Position numbers and translations under genes: made by a program. Below the pieces are notes generated by a model. The model ran no database searches. It saw nothing but the letters and a program-made list of their open reading frames with translations, and had not been told where the DNA came from. DNA of 64,000 bases from Tilletia caries (taxonomy: Eukaryota; Basidiomycota; Exobasidiomycetes; Tilletiales; Tilletiaceae), in assembly GCA_032718865.1 (NCBI GenBank), contig JALUTQ010000020.1, positions 496,001-560,000 on the forward strand. The letters are read 5' to 3'. Positions 1-14,538 of the stretch are shown here, piece after piece (position 1 is the stretch's first letter; every line of letters begins with the position of its first letter).

Positions 1-2976
1 GCAAGCTGTCGACTGGCCTCATCTTCGACGTCGGCCTTGCCATTCTCCGTCTTGCGTCGCTTGCGAGACTCGGACTCCTCCGCAGTACCGGCAACAGCCT
101 GGATTCCTCCTGACTTCCCTGCCCCCCGACGCTTCCGAGCAGCAGCCATTCGCGCACTCTCCCTCCAAAGCCCAATCAGCCGCTTCCACTTCGCCGACAT
201 AAAAGCCTTCCGCTCCGCCTCAATAAAAGCCCCATTCCTCTTAGCCGAAAACGTGCGCTGAAACAGCACCGTCCACGAATTATGCACCTCGCTCGCAGGA
301 ATCTTCGGGTCCAGCGGCTTAAAGCCACCCAGCAGGTCCCCGCTCTCCGTCTGTTGGCTCAGGTTGAGCGCGACGAGCGGGCGCGCGAGGAGCGAGGCGA
401 GGTGTTGGACCAGCGTCGTCTTGCCCGTGCCCGTCTCGCCGACGAGCAGGACCGGCTCGGCGTGCGAAGTCGCCATGGCGATCTGCTCGAGCATGATCAG
501 CGACGTCTTTGTCATCGCAAAGTTGCTCGAGACGGGCACGACGGCGCCGGTGAGCATCGCAAGCGTCGAATCGGGTGTCTGCGCTTGTTCGGCCCGGGTC
601 AGCTTCGCACGGCCGAGTCGCATCGTCTTGACGCCCGAGTTGCCACTGCCACTCTGCATCGCAAAGTCCGGGATCCGATCCCTAAGCGCGCCCCAAGCCT
701 GCTCATTCGACAAATTCAAAGCATCAGCCAGAATGTGGACCAAGGCCGAGTACCGATCGACCATTTTCCCCTTGGCTGCTGACGCCTGAGCGCCCGAAGC
801 GAGCGAAGGCGCCGGGATCGAACTGAGGAAGACATCACAAGCCTCCACCAGGACACGTTCGCGGTGTGCGGTATGGGCGAAGATATCAGGGCCCTGCGAG
901 CCAGCAGCGGTCAGATAGGCATCGATCCGTTGACACCACTTGAGCAAGTCGCGCAACGTGATCGTCCGCCGAGAGCCCGCGGCAGGAGTAACGGCAGCCC
1001 CCGCACTCGAGGCGCCACTCGTTGACGAAGAGGCGGCCGCCGCTTCGGCCTGGCTCCCAAAGGCCTGAATGCGCTTCCACGCCGAGATCATGTGCGAGGA
1101 GCAGCCCGTATCGGCAAGGCGCGGGAGATGCGTCTCGACAATGAGCGCAATGTCCATCTCATCCGGAGCCGACATGCACGTCTCCGCCCAATGATTGGCC
1201 CCCAAAAAGTTGGCAGACGGGTACATCACCCTCTTCTTCGCCGAGGATCTGACACCGCCGATCAGGGGAGGCACGGAGCGCGTCGCGAAGAGCTGGAAGT
1301 TCTTGCCCGCTCTGATTTTACCCCGGTTGCCCAGATCGAGCATGGCCCTCCGTCCAATCTCCCTGGTGTCGGTAAGCCCTTCGACGAGCTGTCCCACAAC
1401 TTGCAACACATCCGTCGTCGCCCGATCAATATCCTCAAGGACGACCCACATGCCCAACCTCACCGCACGCGTCAGCGCGCCCTCGGCCCACTCAAACGTG
1501 CCCGGTTTCGTGGGTGAGGAGATGAAGGATCCGAGAAGCTGCTTGGCATCGACGCCCGACTGGTCGCCGAGCTGGATGGTCAAGATGCTCCGCTCGGGCC
1601 CGTCGTGTGTGATTTGGGAGCAGAAGTGCGCGATGAGGGAGGTCTTTCCACAGGCGGGTGCTCCTGTGAGGAGCATGGGTCTGCGTTGTCCTGCGAGGAG
1701 GGCGAGTTGGAAGAGGGCTGAGCGGGCGGAGGCGGTTGTTACGAAGTCGCTCGTGTGCCTATCTTTTTTGGGTTGTGGTGCTTCGGTTGCGAAGGAGGGG
1801 GAGGTGCTGTGTCGGACGAGGAGAACACCGGCGCTCTCAGCAACAAGGGGATGCAAGTCGGACGCGTTGAGTTGACGTTGGATTTCTTGATCCGCTGTTG
1901 GGTTGTGGGTCGGTACCTCGATGGAAGTGAAGGATGCCCAGACTTGTTGGGTGCGCTCGAATTCGATGTAAGGCAGGATCCAGACGTCGAGCTCCTCCAC
2001 GAAGAGTCCCTCCGAATGAAGTACAGCCCAAGCCTGCACACCCGAGCTCCTGAAGTCCATATCGTGTTCGTGCTGAGGATCGAGCTCCATCCCGTCCGAC
2101 CCAACTGCAACAGGCGTGAACCTGCGCTCGCTACTCCGAAGCTCAAGAGCCATACTATCCGAAAAGCTAACATCGCCGACCCACTTGCGCTCATACTCCG
2201 CCCGCGTAGCCGGTGGCAGCCCAACGAGTTGAGCGAATACCTTGATAGCGAGAAGACGGGTGGTGGGAGCGTATGTGGTTATATCCTCCCAGATGGCGGG
2301 CAACCGGTCGGAGTGGAGCGGGAAGCGGGTGTAGTGCTTCAAGGAGGGGGATGCGTAGAGGAGTCTCCATGCGGAGATGAGGATGGCCTGTACGGTCGCT
2401 TCGTCCTGTGCGCCGTCGAGGGCGTGCTTGCCCTCGAGGGCGGGATGGGTGAGGAAGAGGTGGAGGCAGCTGTGACAAACAAAGCGAGTTCAGCCAGTCA
2501 GAATCAACATGACATTTGAAGAAGCAGGATAAGACTCACTCGTAGACCTCCTCGAGCGGGTAGAGCAGTCTGGCAAAGGCATGGAATACGTTCTGAATTC
2601 GGGAATGCGACCAGGATGCTTCTTCCTGAGCTGGTACCCATCGCGCGGTGAGATCGACGAGGACAGGGCGGAGGAGGACGGCGAGGTGTGCTGTGCATGT
2701 GGGGACGAGGAGCGCGTCGGAGAGGGCGTGCAGGACGGTGTCCTTCGTTGTTGTTGTTGTGGCAGAGATGAGTCGGCTGCGTATCTGGTCTGCTGTGCTT
2801 GAGTTGGCTGCTGCTGTGCGCAGTGTGTCCGCGGTGAGCTGAGCGGCTGCGACGAGGTCGAGATCGAATGCGCTCTGCATGTGCGCCTCGACGTTCGCGT
2901 TGCGCTGCAGCTCCGTCTTCTGTTCGTTGCTGCTGTCCATCGCCATCGCCATCGCCATCGCCATCGCCATCGCCAT
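1..2976 (-). CDS. MDN1: Midasin, AAA+ ribosome-assembly ATPase (N-terminal part, cut by window start)
   Basis: Midasin is a giant six-module AAA+ motor that strips assembly factors from pre-60S ribosomes in the nucleus. Exons are 2976-2540 and 2469-1 (intron 2539-2470), and the frame is still open at base 1, so about 968 of the family's roughly 4900 residues are present. The first Walker A is GAPACGKTS (complement near 1655), followed by a Walker B-like VVLEDID. The second Walker A is GETGTGKTT (near 435), followed by the family-typical LNLSQQTESGDLLGGFKP. The N-terminal ~145 residues are poorly conserved. The start lies in an ATGGCG repeat that gives MAMAMA..., so several in-frame ATGs are possible. 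It is divergent from COA3, with 278 bases between the two starts. Identification is firm; the exact start is not. Confidence 0.93.
2939..2976 (-). repeat. ATGGCG hexanucleotide repeat covering the MDN1 start
   Basis: On the minus strand the unit ATGGCG is repeated about six times at the very start of the midasin reading frame, encoding alternating Met-Ala. Each unit supplies another in-frame start codon, so gain or loss of units would change the number of starts without breaking the frame. Confidence 0.85.
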
Positions 2977-3254
2977 TCCTGCAGCGATGTCTTGTTTCCA
3001 GCTGGTCGAAAGAAGCAGCGAGCAGCCCTTCCAAAAAAATTTGGGAAGCCACTACTACACGTACACTGTGATCACATCGGGCATTGATCCTGTGATCATC
3101 GCGAAATACCACCACTTTTCAATCGTAAAATAGGAAGAAATCTGACGTCAGCAAAGATCAGCAAGCCAGGCTTCCTCACTTTCACTTCCTCATCACTCAC
3201 TCACGCTTGCCCGCGACGACGCTCCCCATCCCTCCAAAGTCAGCAATAGCAGAC

Positions 3255-3864
3255 ATGTCACAAGCGCAGCAATCAACGACCCCACCGCGCTCGACACACG
3301 CGTCCTACCATCCCGGCGGCTACGGCGTCTCCGAGGGTCTCAAGCGCGCACGCAGACCCTACTTCTGGAAGAACGCAGCCACAGGCGGCGCCATCCTCGG
3401 CTTTGCCACGGCCGTGTACTACTACTCCATCTCCAAGGTCAGTCTCCATCTTCTTCCTCTCTATCTCTATCCATCATGCGACTTGCTGACCTCTCCTTGC
3501 GTTGAAACAGGTCAAGCAAGACGACTTCTCCGACCTTGCAAACCTCACCGCTTCCAACAGCAACAACAGCTCCCTCTCCTCCACCACAGACCGCATCCAC
3601 TCCGCCGCTTCCACCGCCTCCACCCAAGCCTCCCACAAACTCGACGCCCTCGCCTCCAACACCCACTCCTCCCTCTCCCGACTGGCCGAACAGGCACAGC
3701 ACGCCAGTACCCAGGCGCGCGAGCAGGTCCGCGAGGCCGGGCACGAGGCCGGGCACGAGGCCGGGGACGTGTTCCGCACGGGACGGGACGCTGTGGAGCC
3801 TAAGGACGATGTGCGGAATCGGTTGCGGGAGCTTATCCTTCTTGCGCAGGGACGTCCGTTGTAA
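3255..3864 (+). CDS. COA3: Cytochrome c oxidase assembly factor 3, with long C-terminal extension
   Basis: COA3 is a small mitochondrial inner-membrane protein that stabilises newly made Cox1 and couples COX1 translation to assembly. Exons are 3255-3437 and 3511-3864, giving 178 aa. The family signature is clear around residues 27-68: RRPYFWKNAATGGAILGFA leads into one membrane segment, then YYYSISK, the splice junction and QDDFSDL. Yeast COA3 is about 85 aa, so roughly 100 residues after this core are extra. They are rich in Ser, Thr, Ala, Gln and His, with a repeated REAGHEAGHEAG stretch and probable amphipathic helices. An in-frame TTG upstream (3207) was not used as the start because an ATG is present. 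Family call is confident; the function of the tail is unknown. Confidence 0.85.
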
Positions 3865-3976
3865 CAAGAACAAATGCTCGCATCTTTCAACAACCTTCCA
3901 ATTCACAGAAATCGGTCTTTTGCTTTGCTTGCTCCCTCCCCATTTGACAGACAGACAGAAGAAGAAAAGGTGTCAT

Positions 3977-4669
3977 TCAGAAGACGGCATCCTTCCACAG
4001 CCGAACGACGTCCTCCGCCGGCGCAGCCGCCTCATCCGCATGCCCCTTCTTCGCAATCCTCAAACACTCCCCCTCCAACCACTCCCTCCCACCCGCACTC
4101 TCCCCAGGCGGAGGGAGCACAGTAAGCACCTCCACCCCGGCCTCCCTCAACAGCCGCTGCCCCTCACAAAGCTGAAAATCAGTAGGCTCCCTCACCCCCT
4201 GGAACACCCGCTCGATCCGCAGTCGTTTCAAAGAGGAAGAGCGCAGGACGTGCGAGGACGAGTTGAAGGCGATGATACGCTGTGCACAGCCTTGTGGGTC
4301 TGAGGCCCGTTTCGAACAGGGCTCCATGGTCGTATAGAGATCCAGGCGGACGACGTCCTTCCCCTCTCCTTCTCCTTCCCCTGTCTTCTCGGATGAGAGG
4401 CACAAGCCATCGACAATCTTGTCCAACGCGCACTGCTCCGCGTGAGTATTCCCCGGCAACTCGCGCGAGTAGCCCGTACTCAGCAGCGATGATGGGGATG
4501 ACTGGGTGTAGATGGTGCAGCCGACGCAGAAGGCCGTCGTCGTAGGGATGCACTTGTCCGCCAGTTGGAGCGCGTGCAGCATGTGCTTGTAGTGTTGCTG
4601 CTCTTCGTCTTCTGGATCCGTTTGAGACCGCACCTGGGCTGCGGTGGGCGGAGGAAGGGCGGTGCTCAT
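3977..4669 (-). CDS. Zinc-dependent nucleotide deaminase, RIB2-type
   Basis: This is an intronless 230-aa protein of the cytidine-deaminase fold. The zinc and catalytic motifs are THAEQCAL (His ligand and proton-shuttling Glu, near residue 78) and MEPCSKR followed by a second Cys in DPQGC (near residues 118-130). The flanking LYTTMEPCSKR and CAQRI resemble fungal RIB2-type deaminases, which deaminate the 2,5-diamino-6-ribitylamino-pyrimidinone phosphate in riboflavin synthesis. The pseudouridine-synthase-like domain of yeast Rib2 is not present, so this may be a stand-alone riboflavin deaminase or another nucleotide deaminase. It lies head-to-tail after glutathione reductase, with a 226-base gap. 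Confidence 0.7.
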   Translation of the reverse strand: MSTALPPPTAAQVRSQTDPEDEEQQHYKHMLHALQLADKCIPTTTAFCVGCTIYTQSSPSSLLSTGYSRELPGNTHAEQCALDKIVDGLCLSSEKTGEGEGEGKDVVRLDLYTTMEPCSKRASDPQGCAQRIIAFNSSSHVLRSSSLKRLRIERVFQGVREPTDFQLCEGQRLLREAGVEVLTVLPPPGESAGGREWLEGECLRIAKKGHADEAAAPAEDVVRLWKDAVF

Positions 4670-4895
4670 GGTAGGGATGAGTAGGGATCAGTGGTGTGAA
4701 GAGATGGTCGTGGTTGAGCAGTTGGAAGAAGTACTGTATTCACACCACAGGATGAAGGCTTCAGTTCAGCCAGTTCGCACAATGAAAAACCCACGTGGGA
4801 TCTCGATGAACAGCAGTTTGGAATTTGCACATCGTACAGACGGAGCCTCTTGCCAGCCTGGAGCGTCGCGACTCGCGAACAGAGGGTGCTGCCTC

Positions 4896-8047
<3,152 letters not shown>

Positions 8048-8246
8048 GGCTGCCTTGCGTTTGGCTGCCACTGGGGGGATCGATGGTGCTGGGTGGGTGG
8101 GAAGGACAATCTCGTGCAAGGGGATCTTTATAGGCACGGACCTCATCATATACTCCGACTGACTGATGACGCTCGCAGCAAGAAATCTCAGACGCTTTCC
8201 AGAGATGGCAGCAGTGTTTGCAAGGGGAAGAACAGCGAGAGATACA

Positions 8247-9750
8247 TCAACGCGACCGCCCCTTAATCTTAAGCACCATCTTCAAGTTCTCCAAATTCCT
8301 CTTCCGAACACCCTCCACCCCCTCCCTCTCCACCTTCTCCACCTCCTCCCTCGCCCTCCGTGCCCGCATCCTCCACTTCAACCCGCCCTCATTCGCAAGC
8401 TCCTTCCGCATCAAAAGCTCAATCGGCATCGTATCCACGTCCTGCAGCGTCGTGGGTGTGCCGTGGTGGGTGGGCCGGGCGGACAGGGTGCCGTAGGTCC
8501 AGTCGCCGCCCATCGCGGGGCCCTCGGGAGGGGCGAGGTCGAGGTAGTCTGAAGGGGTGAAGGCGTTCCCGCCTGCGAGGATGTGCGCCTTCACGTCGGG
8601 ATCCGAGGCCCATGTATCCCGGGACTCGGTGGCGGCGACGACCGTCTCCGCAGGCGTCGGCGGCTGTGCGATCGGCCGGGGTTGCTTCGAACGAGGGTCT
8701 CCATACAACTTTTCGAAACCGGGGTATTTCCCCTGTGCGTCGGCGGGGAGGGGGAAGGTGTTCGACGGTTTGATGTTGGGCGCGTTCGCGATTCGGGCGT
8801 TGTCGTCCTGCAGTCGGAGCTGGCGGAGTTTGGCGGCGAGGGCTTCGCCGGCGGGTGTGCTGTAGGCGCGCCCGAGTTTGTTGAAGAAGGTTTCTGGGTA
8901 GTGGACTGGGTCTTCGGGCGCCCAGGGGATGAACGATTGCGCATTAACGACGGCGGCGGGTGCACTGGTCTCGTTGAGTTCTGCAATATGCGGGTGCGTG
9001 TCAGTACTTCTCTCGAAGAAAGCATCGCGGAACTGTGTCTGGGAATGCACTCACCCTTCTTCCTTGAGGGCAGTTTCGGCCATGGGATCTCGACTCTCTC
9101 GACGGTGCCGTCCTCCTTCTTGACGATGCCATAGCGCTTCCAGGAGAACATGGCGCGTGTGCGGTCGTAGCGGACAGAAGAGCGCACCACCCGTGATGCG
9201 AACAGACTTCGGTAACGAAAAGCCAAGGTCAGCATGTAGAAGAAGCGCTTGTCCGAATGAGAGATGCTCACTCTGTGCCGGGTACCTTGAGCATGAGGTT
9301 GGAGTAGTGGAGCGGCCGTGGAATGCGGGTGGTGGTGCCTGTGTACCCCTTGGACGGGTCGGTAGGGTCGACAAGACGGGGGACGGTGTGCCGAATGGAA
9401 GTGGGTGCAAGACGAGTATTGTCATCCGGATCCCGAAGCCAGACCCAATTGCGCGTACGATCAATAGTCTGTACCGTCCCCTGCCCCCTGACCTTCGCCG
9501 CCCGGCCAGCACCGATCTTGCTCTGGTCGTTGGAGATGACCGACTTGCCCGCGCGGACTTTCACCTCGTCGCCGGGGACGATGTTCCAGTACTTGATGCG
9601 GTTCGTGATGTGTACGAAGGCGGGGACATGGCGCATGTGTGTGGGGACCATGCGACGCTGGTGCTTGGTGTATGAGGAGGGGAGGTGGGAGGGCAGCATG
9701 TGGCGCAGCGAGCGCAGCACCGCCTTGCTCGTCTGCTGTTCTGCCGGCAT
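8247..9750 (-). CDS. MRPL40: Mitochondrial large-subunit ribosomal protein uL24m
   Basis: This is a KOW-domain protein of the mitochondrial large ribosomal subunit. Exons are 9750-9272, 9206-9055 and 8980-8247, giving 454 aa. The KOW region is at about residues 58-95: WNIVPGDEVKVRAGK, then the glycine turn GQGTVQTIDRTRNWVWL. Next come the uL24m-typical RPLHYSNLMLKVPGT and a junction into DLFASRVVRSSV. The last ~245 residues form the long fungal C-terminal extension, ending in a basic coiled-coil-like segment (RARRAREEVEKVER). It is divergent from TOM40, 271 bases away. The yeast symbol is given by family; orthology was judged by motif only. Confidence 0.85.
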
Positions 9751-9770
9751 CGTGTCTGCGTTCCTTGGGG

Positions 9771-9803
9771 GCGAGGTCGAGGTCGAGGTCGAGGTCGAGG
9801 TGA
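9771..9803. repeat. GAGGTC hexanucleotide repeat
   Basis: About five copies of GAGGTC lie just upstream of the uL24m start, inside the promoter shared with TOM40. Confidence 0.8.
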
Positions 9804-9858
9804 TGGTCTTCCTCCAGTGAGTCGTTTCTTCGCGCTCTCTGCAATCTGCAAGGTGGAC

Positions 9859-9915
9859 GTATTTTCAAAAGCGCTTTTCAAAAGTGCGCTTCTACGAAAG
9901 CGCTTCTGAAAATAC
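9859..9915. promoter_or_regulatory. 57-base palindrome in the uL24m/TOM40 divergent promoter
   Basis: Two 19-base arms (9859-9877 and 9897-9915) are inverted copies with one mismatch, each containing AAGCGCTT. A third, imperfect AAGTGCGCTT lies between them. The palindrome is near the middle of the 271-base gap between two divergent genes for mitochondrial proteins. A transcription-factor site serving both is plausible but not shown. Confidence 0.5.
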
Positions 9916-10021
9916 ATACGCTCGGAATCTCCACCTTCCGATGAAAGATTTTCCTGACTTCCATCAGCGCATCAGCGCATCAGCGACCATCTCGTGCTCG
10001 CCATCACCAACAGCAGCAGCA

Positions 10022-10095
10022 ATGGCGTCCAGCTCATCGTCCGCATCGCCCTTCGCACATCTAGGCGGGTCCCTCGGCGGCCCAGTCCCAGTCCC

Positions 10096-10136
<41 letters not shown>

Positions 10137-11457
10137 ACGGGAGCGCCGCAGCAGGACCGTCGACCCAGCCATTAGAAGGAACAGCACAATGGCCAACATC
10201 AACAAAGACAAGCGGCGGCGCTCAATTACCAGCACTCCCCTCCGCACTCCCCCCACGCCCGTCCTCGTCGTCTGAGGGCATCCTCAGCACGCTCACCTCC
10301 CCCTTCGCACGCGCCTACGACGTCTTCGCACGCGCACGCGCAAACCTCGACCTCCCCCACCCAGGTCTCCCCGAGCGCATCAGCCACGAGGCCACCCAGA
10401 CCTTCGCCACCAACCACTTCTTCGACGGCGTCCGCTTCGACCTCTCTAAGGGCGCATCCATCAACCCCATGTTCCACGTCTCCCACAACTTCCACCTCGG
10501 CGGGTCTCAGGCGCCCCAGGGCTCCTACAGCTTCTCTACCATGTACGGCACGGATGACGTCTTTGCGACTGCCAATGTTGATGAGACGGGTGCTGTTCAG
10601 GCCAGGATGAACCGCAGGTGGAACAAGATCCAGACTAGCAAGATGCAGCTATCAGTACGTCCAGATCACCGCGCTTAGTGACCGCCCCAGCCCTTTCTCT
10701 GACCTTGCACACACACACACACACACACACAGCTGTCCAAGGGAGCGATGAACAACATGTTCCAATTCGAACACGTCCTCACCGGCCGCGACAACGCCCT
10801 CTCCCTCAAATCAATCAACGCAAACCCCGCCGACGGCAGCGGCATGTTCCTCGCCTCCTTCCTCCAGTCCCTCACCCCTTCCCTCGCCCTCGGCCTCGAG
10901 GCCGTGTACGCCCGCCAGCCAGGAATGACCGAGGAAGTCAACTCGAGCTACATGCTCCGATACGCAGGTGCGCCCAACCCCGCGCTGGGTGAGCGGCCGG
11001 AGTGGATCGCGTCGGCGAATGTGAACCCGCAGGGGATGCTGCAGGCTTCGTACTGGCAGAAACTTAGTGATAAGGTCGATGCCGCTGCGGAGCTTGTGGT
11101 TGTTAATGCCGGTAACAGGCGGGAGGCCGATGCCAAGGTCGCTGCCAAGTGGGACTTCAGACTAGCCTCGCTCCGGGCTCAGCTGGACAGGTGAGTGTCC
11201 CTTCCCTTTTCTTTCCCTCCTTTTTTCCCCTCACGCTGATCTCCCTTTCCTATCTCCACACCCCCACCAGTTCCGGCCGTCTCACATCCGTGTACGAAGC
11301 CCGGCTCTTCCCCTCCTTCAGCATGACCTTCGCCGCCGAGCTCGACCACCTGGCAAGCAAAGCGAAGTTCGGCTTCGGCGTCTCCATCGAGACGCCCCTC
11401 GGTGGTGAGGACCCCAGCGCGCCCCAGCCCGCTATGCCGTCGCCGCCCTTCTTCTGA
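10022..11457 (+). CDS. TOM40: Mitochondrial import channel TOM40
   Basis: TOM40 is the beta-barrel pore of the outer-membrane protein translocase. Exons are 10022-10654, 10733-11190 and 11271-11457, giving 425 aa. A low-complexity N-terminus includes an Ala-Gly tract encoded by a GGAGCA repeat (10092-10137). The porin-3 core follows: HEATQTFATNHFFDGVRFDL, NPMFHVSHNFHLGG, NRRWNKIQTSKMQLS joined to LSKGAMNNMFQFEH, and ASYWQKLSDKVDAAAELVV. The end is the characteristic KAKFGFGVSIETP, which carries the C-terminal beta-signal region. Intron 1 ends in a CA dinucleotide run directly before its AG. The ATG at 10022 was preferred over an upstream in-frame ATG because it gives a normal TOM40 length. 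Confidence 0.95.
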
Positions 11458-12414
11458 GCGTGTGTGTGGAACACCAAAAGCGGGGTGGTAATAGATGTGA
11501 GGCAGGAAGGCAGGCGCGCGGGAACTGTGGACGCGGTGGGTTGTGGGAGGAAGCGTGGGAGGAGACGGAGGGATGCAAAACCTCCCCTAGACACGAGGCC
11601 GCCGTCCCTTCACTGCTCGCCAAAACCCAATCAATCAATCTTTCATCCAAGCTCCGCTTCCTCAACCCCGTCACCGCCTGGCCCTTCCGACCCTTCTTCA
11701 CCATTCCACTCCTTCTACTTCCCCCCTCTCCCAGTCCCGTATGCGCGCGCGTGTTTGCAACCCTCTCGAAACCAAAGAAAAATGAATCCTAACCCCATTT
11801 CACCGCTTCTATCCCTCTCCTCCGCTCTCCTTGAAAAAGCTTGCCTGGCATACAGCAGCGGTGAGAGTGGTAGCACGATGTGAAGAGTTCAGGGAAGAAA
11901 GATGGGTGGGGTAGCTTATACACTCGGGGATTCGCAGCAAAAGGAAGAAGTAAGAAGGGGGGGACTGCAGTTGTTGTGTTCGGAAATGCTTGATGTGAAA
12001 TACTGCTGGGGCTTAGAAGGGAACGGGGCAGGAGGTTGACGATCGAGGCAGGCAGCTTGAAGAGGAATCGAGAACCGAAGTTCCTCCATTCTTCGTCCCG
12101 GTGGGGCTTCCCCTTCCCCCCCTCCCCCCCACCGCAACGTTCGAAGCCGATCCTCGGTATGTCCAGTCGCATTCTTCCCTCCTCTCCCGCTCGGAGGCCA
12201 GATGTTGCAGATTCGAAGGCGGGAGGAGAGGGGTCCTTCGTCGATATGCCCATGACGAGGTTCTGAAAGAAAGAAAAAAAGAAGAAAGGAGGCCTGGCGG
12301 AAAGGAAAAGAAAAAAGGTACACAACCCCGAACCGCGCAAAGTAAGGAAGGAGAAGCGATCTTGAAAAGGGCCGAGGGTAGGAAAGGGGAAGACTCTTGA
12401 CGAATCCCCCCCTC
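11458..12414. other. Convergent intergenic region TOM40/epsin
   Basis: This holds the 3' ends of two convergent genes. It has purine-rich and pyrimidine-rich tracts (for example 12265-12330), but I see no gene or RNA here. Open frames in it lack domain-like content. Confidence 0.6.
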
Positions 12415-14208
12415 TCAAACAGCAAAGAAAGGATTGTTCCCCGTCTGCCCTCCTTGCTGCTGCCCCTGCTGCTGCCCAGCAGCACCAGTAGCCTGACCAA
12501 CCAACCTCCCGCCCGCAGCATGTCCAAAGCGCTGCTCCCCCACATTACCAAACGTATCCACCCCTTCACCAGACGCGAGCATCCGGTTCAACTCCGCGAA
12601 CCGGTCGTCGTTCGTCACTTTCGCGCGTGTGGGACCCGCTGCTGCTTGTGGTGGTGGTGGTTGCTGTTGTTGTTGTGGGGCGGGGGCGGGGGCGGGGGTA
12701 GGGGCTGCGTTGGACTGTTCTTCGATGCTGAACAAGTTGCCGACGGGGACGTTGTGTGGTTGCTGCTGCTGCTGTTGTTGCTGTTGCTGCTGCTGGAAGG
12801 CGAAAGGGTTGTTGGAGCCGAAAGCCGTTGGTTGGGGTTGGATGGGCTGTTGCGTCATGACCTGCTGGTACTGCTGTGCGGCAGCTTGCATCTCCATCTG
12901 CTGTTGCATGTATTGTTGTTGCATCATTTGCTGTTGCTGCATTTGTTGCTGCGAGTTTACGTGAGGGGTCATGGTTCAGCATTTGCAAGGAACAATATTT
13001 CTGGTTCAGGGGAATGAAAGAACTCACCGCAAGGAAGGGGTTGAAGCCGGTCTGCTGGGCCTGGAGGTACGGGTTGAAGCTGGTGTACTGCGGCTGGACG
13101 TTGTACATCTGCTGACCTCCATTGGGGTCGACGAGCGGGTTCCCAAAGAAGTCTACCTGCTGCTGGTTGTAGACATTGTTCCCGTTGAGATTGGTCGAGT
13201 CGTCAAAGAGGGCGTTCTGGTTGGCCTGTTCGAGCTCCTTGATGCGCTTCTCCTCCTCTGCTTTGGAGATGGCGAGTGCCTTCTGGAGTTCGTCCTCGCT
13301 GTGAACGAGATGAGGTGGTCAGTGCCCCGCGGGTGGAAAGCATGTGCGCACGGTATACCCGGAACATACTCTTTTGCTTCCCTTCGGATGCGCTCCTCGT
13401 CCTCCCTGGCCATGCGCTTGCTCTCCTCGATAGCCTTCTTGAGATCGTCCTCCTCCTTGTTGCTCCGCTGGGGTCGCTGCTGTTGCTGCTGCTGACGACG
13501 CCTACGCTCGCGCTCCTCATCCTCGGAAGGGCCGCCTCCTCCGCCCATACGGTCGCGCATGCTGGCGCGAGACCTGCGTTCCTCGCGAAGGCGGCCGTCG
13601 TCCTGGAGCAGGTTGGTTATGTCCTTTGCCTTCTGTCGGACGTTTGCGCCCTGGTCTTTGCCGAGGTCGTCGATGTGCTGGAACTCCTTGAGGGTCTTGA
13701 CGAGGTAGAGGTTGTCGCGGAAGTAGATGATGACGTTTTCGGAGCCGCCGTGGATGAGGTAGTCGAGGACGGTGAGTGCCTTGAAGACGTGCCTCCAGTT
13801 CTTGCCCTTGTCGTTGAGACGCTTGTCGAGGATCTCCATCATCTCTATGAAGTCGTTTCTGAAGAGCAGACGGCGGAGAGAGGGAGAGTGTGAGTCCATG
13901 GCGAGTGGGGCGGTGCTGGCTGTGTAGTGAGTGACTCACTGGTTGTAGGAGAGTTGTGCGAGCTCGTTCATCTGAGCGCCGGATGGACCCCAGGGGTCGT
14001 TTGAGGTCGCGTCCCTGACCTTGATCTGGACATCGGAGTAACCCTTGATGTAGTTCTGTGTGGAGGGAGAGAGAGAGAGACAGCGGAGTGAGTGAGTGAG
14101 TGAGTGAGTGAGTGAGTGCTGCCGACAAAGACGAGAGGGCTTGCTGTGAAGATGACTGACCTTTCCGACGCGTACGACGCTCTTTGTTGTGTTCTGCAGC
14201 GTGCTCAT
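12415..14208 (-). CDS. ENT1: Epsin (ENTH-domain endocytic adaptor)
   Basis: Epsins link PI(4,5)P2 membranes, ubiquitylated cargo and the clathrin/EH-domain machinery in endocytosis. Exons are 14208-14161, 14055-13940, 13858-13370, 13298-13028 and 12948-12415, giving 485 aa. The ENTH domain spans about residues 8-150: NYIKGYSDVQIKVRDATSND, then MEILDKRLNDKGKNWRHVFK, then LIHGGSENVI. Two ubiquitin-interacting motifs follow (EDDLKKAIEESKRMA and EDELQKALAISKAEEE). The tail is Gln-rich with EH-binding NPF motifs (GFNPFLA, SNNPFAF, GNNPFFAV at the C-terminus). The last acceptor was chosen as AG at 12950-12949 because it keeps the Gln-rich frame. Intron 1 contains a GAGT microsatellite. Ent1 versus Ent2 cannot be decided. 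Confidence 0.93.
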
Positions 14209-14215
14209 TGTGGCC

Positions 14216-14268
<53 letters not shown>

Positions 14269-14538
14269 TATAAGAGTGCGAGTGCGGATGTCAGCGACTC
14301 AGCGTGCTCCTCGTCGACGTCCTCCAGCTCGATTCTCAGCGGCACCCGGCACCCGGCACCCGGCACCCGGCCCGCATACCCCCGACCCACCCCCGGAAGT
14401 CCCGGGCCGCACTCTGCCCTCCCTCATACACATGAACCTGGCCCGCTTCACTCCACTCGCTGCTTCACAGCTTCCAGCTCCCTTCGACGCGACTCAACGC
14501 AGCAGACACGGAAACGCTGGCGAGAGTGCAGGTCGGAA
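14209..14538. promoter_or_regulatory. Divergent epsin/LSM6 promoter with simple repeats
   Basis: A 330-base gap between two divergent starts. It contains a GTGAGA hexanucleotide run (about 14215-14268) and a short CGGCACC tandem repeat (about 14340-14370). No specific operator is recognisable. Confidence 0.5.

Noticed and set aside
12566..13108. Epsin frame continuing past 13028 into other-frame Ala/Thr-rich sequence
   Set aside because: A clean donor at 13027 and acceptor at 12950-12949 restore the Gln-rich, NPF-containing tail; the read-through frame has no epsin features.
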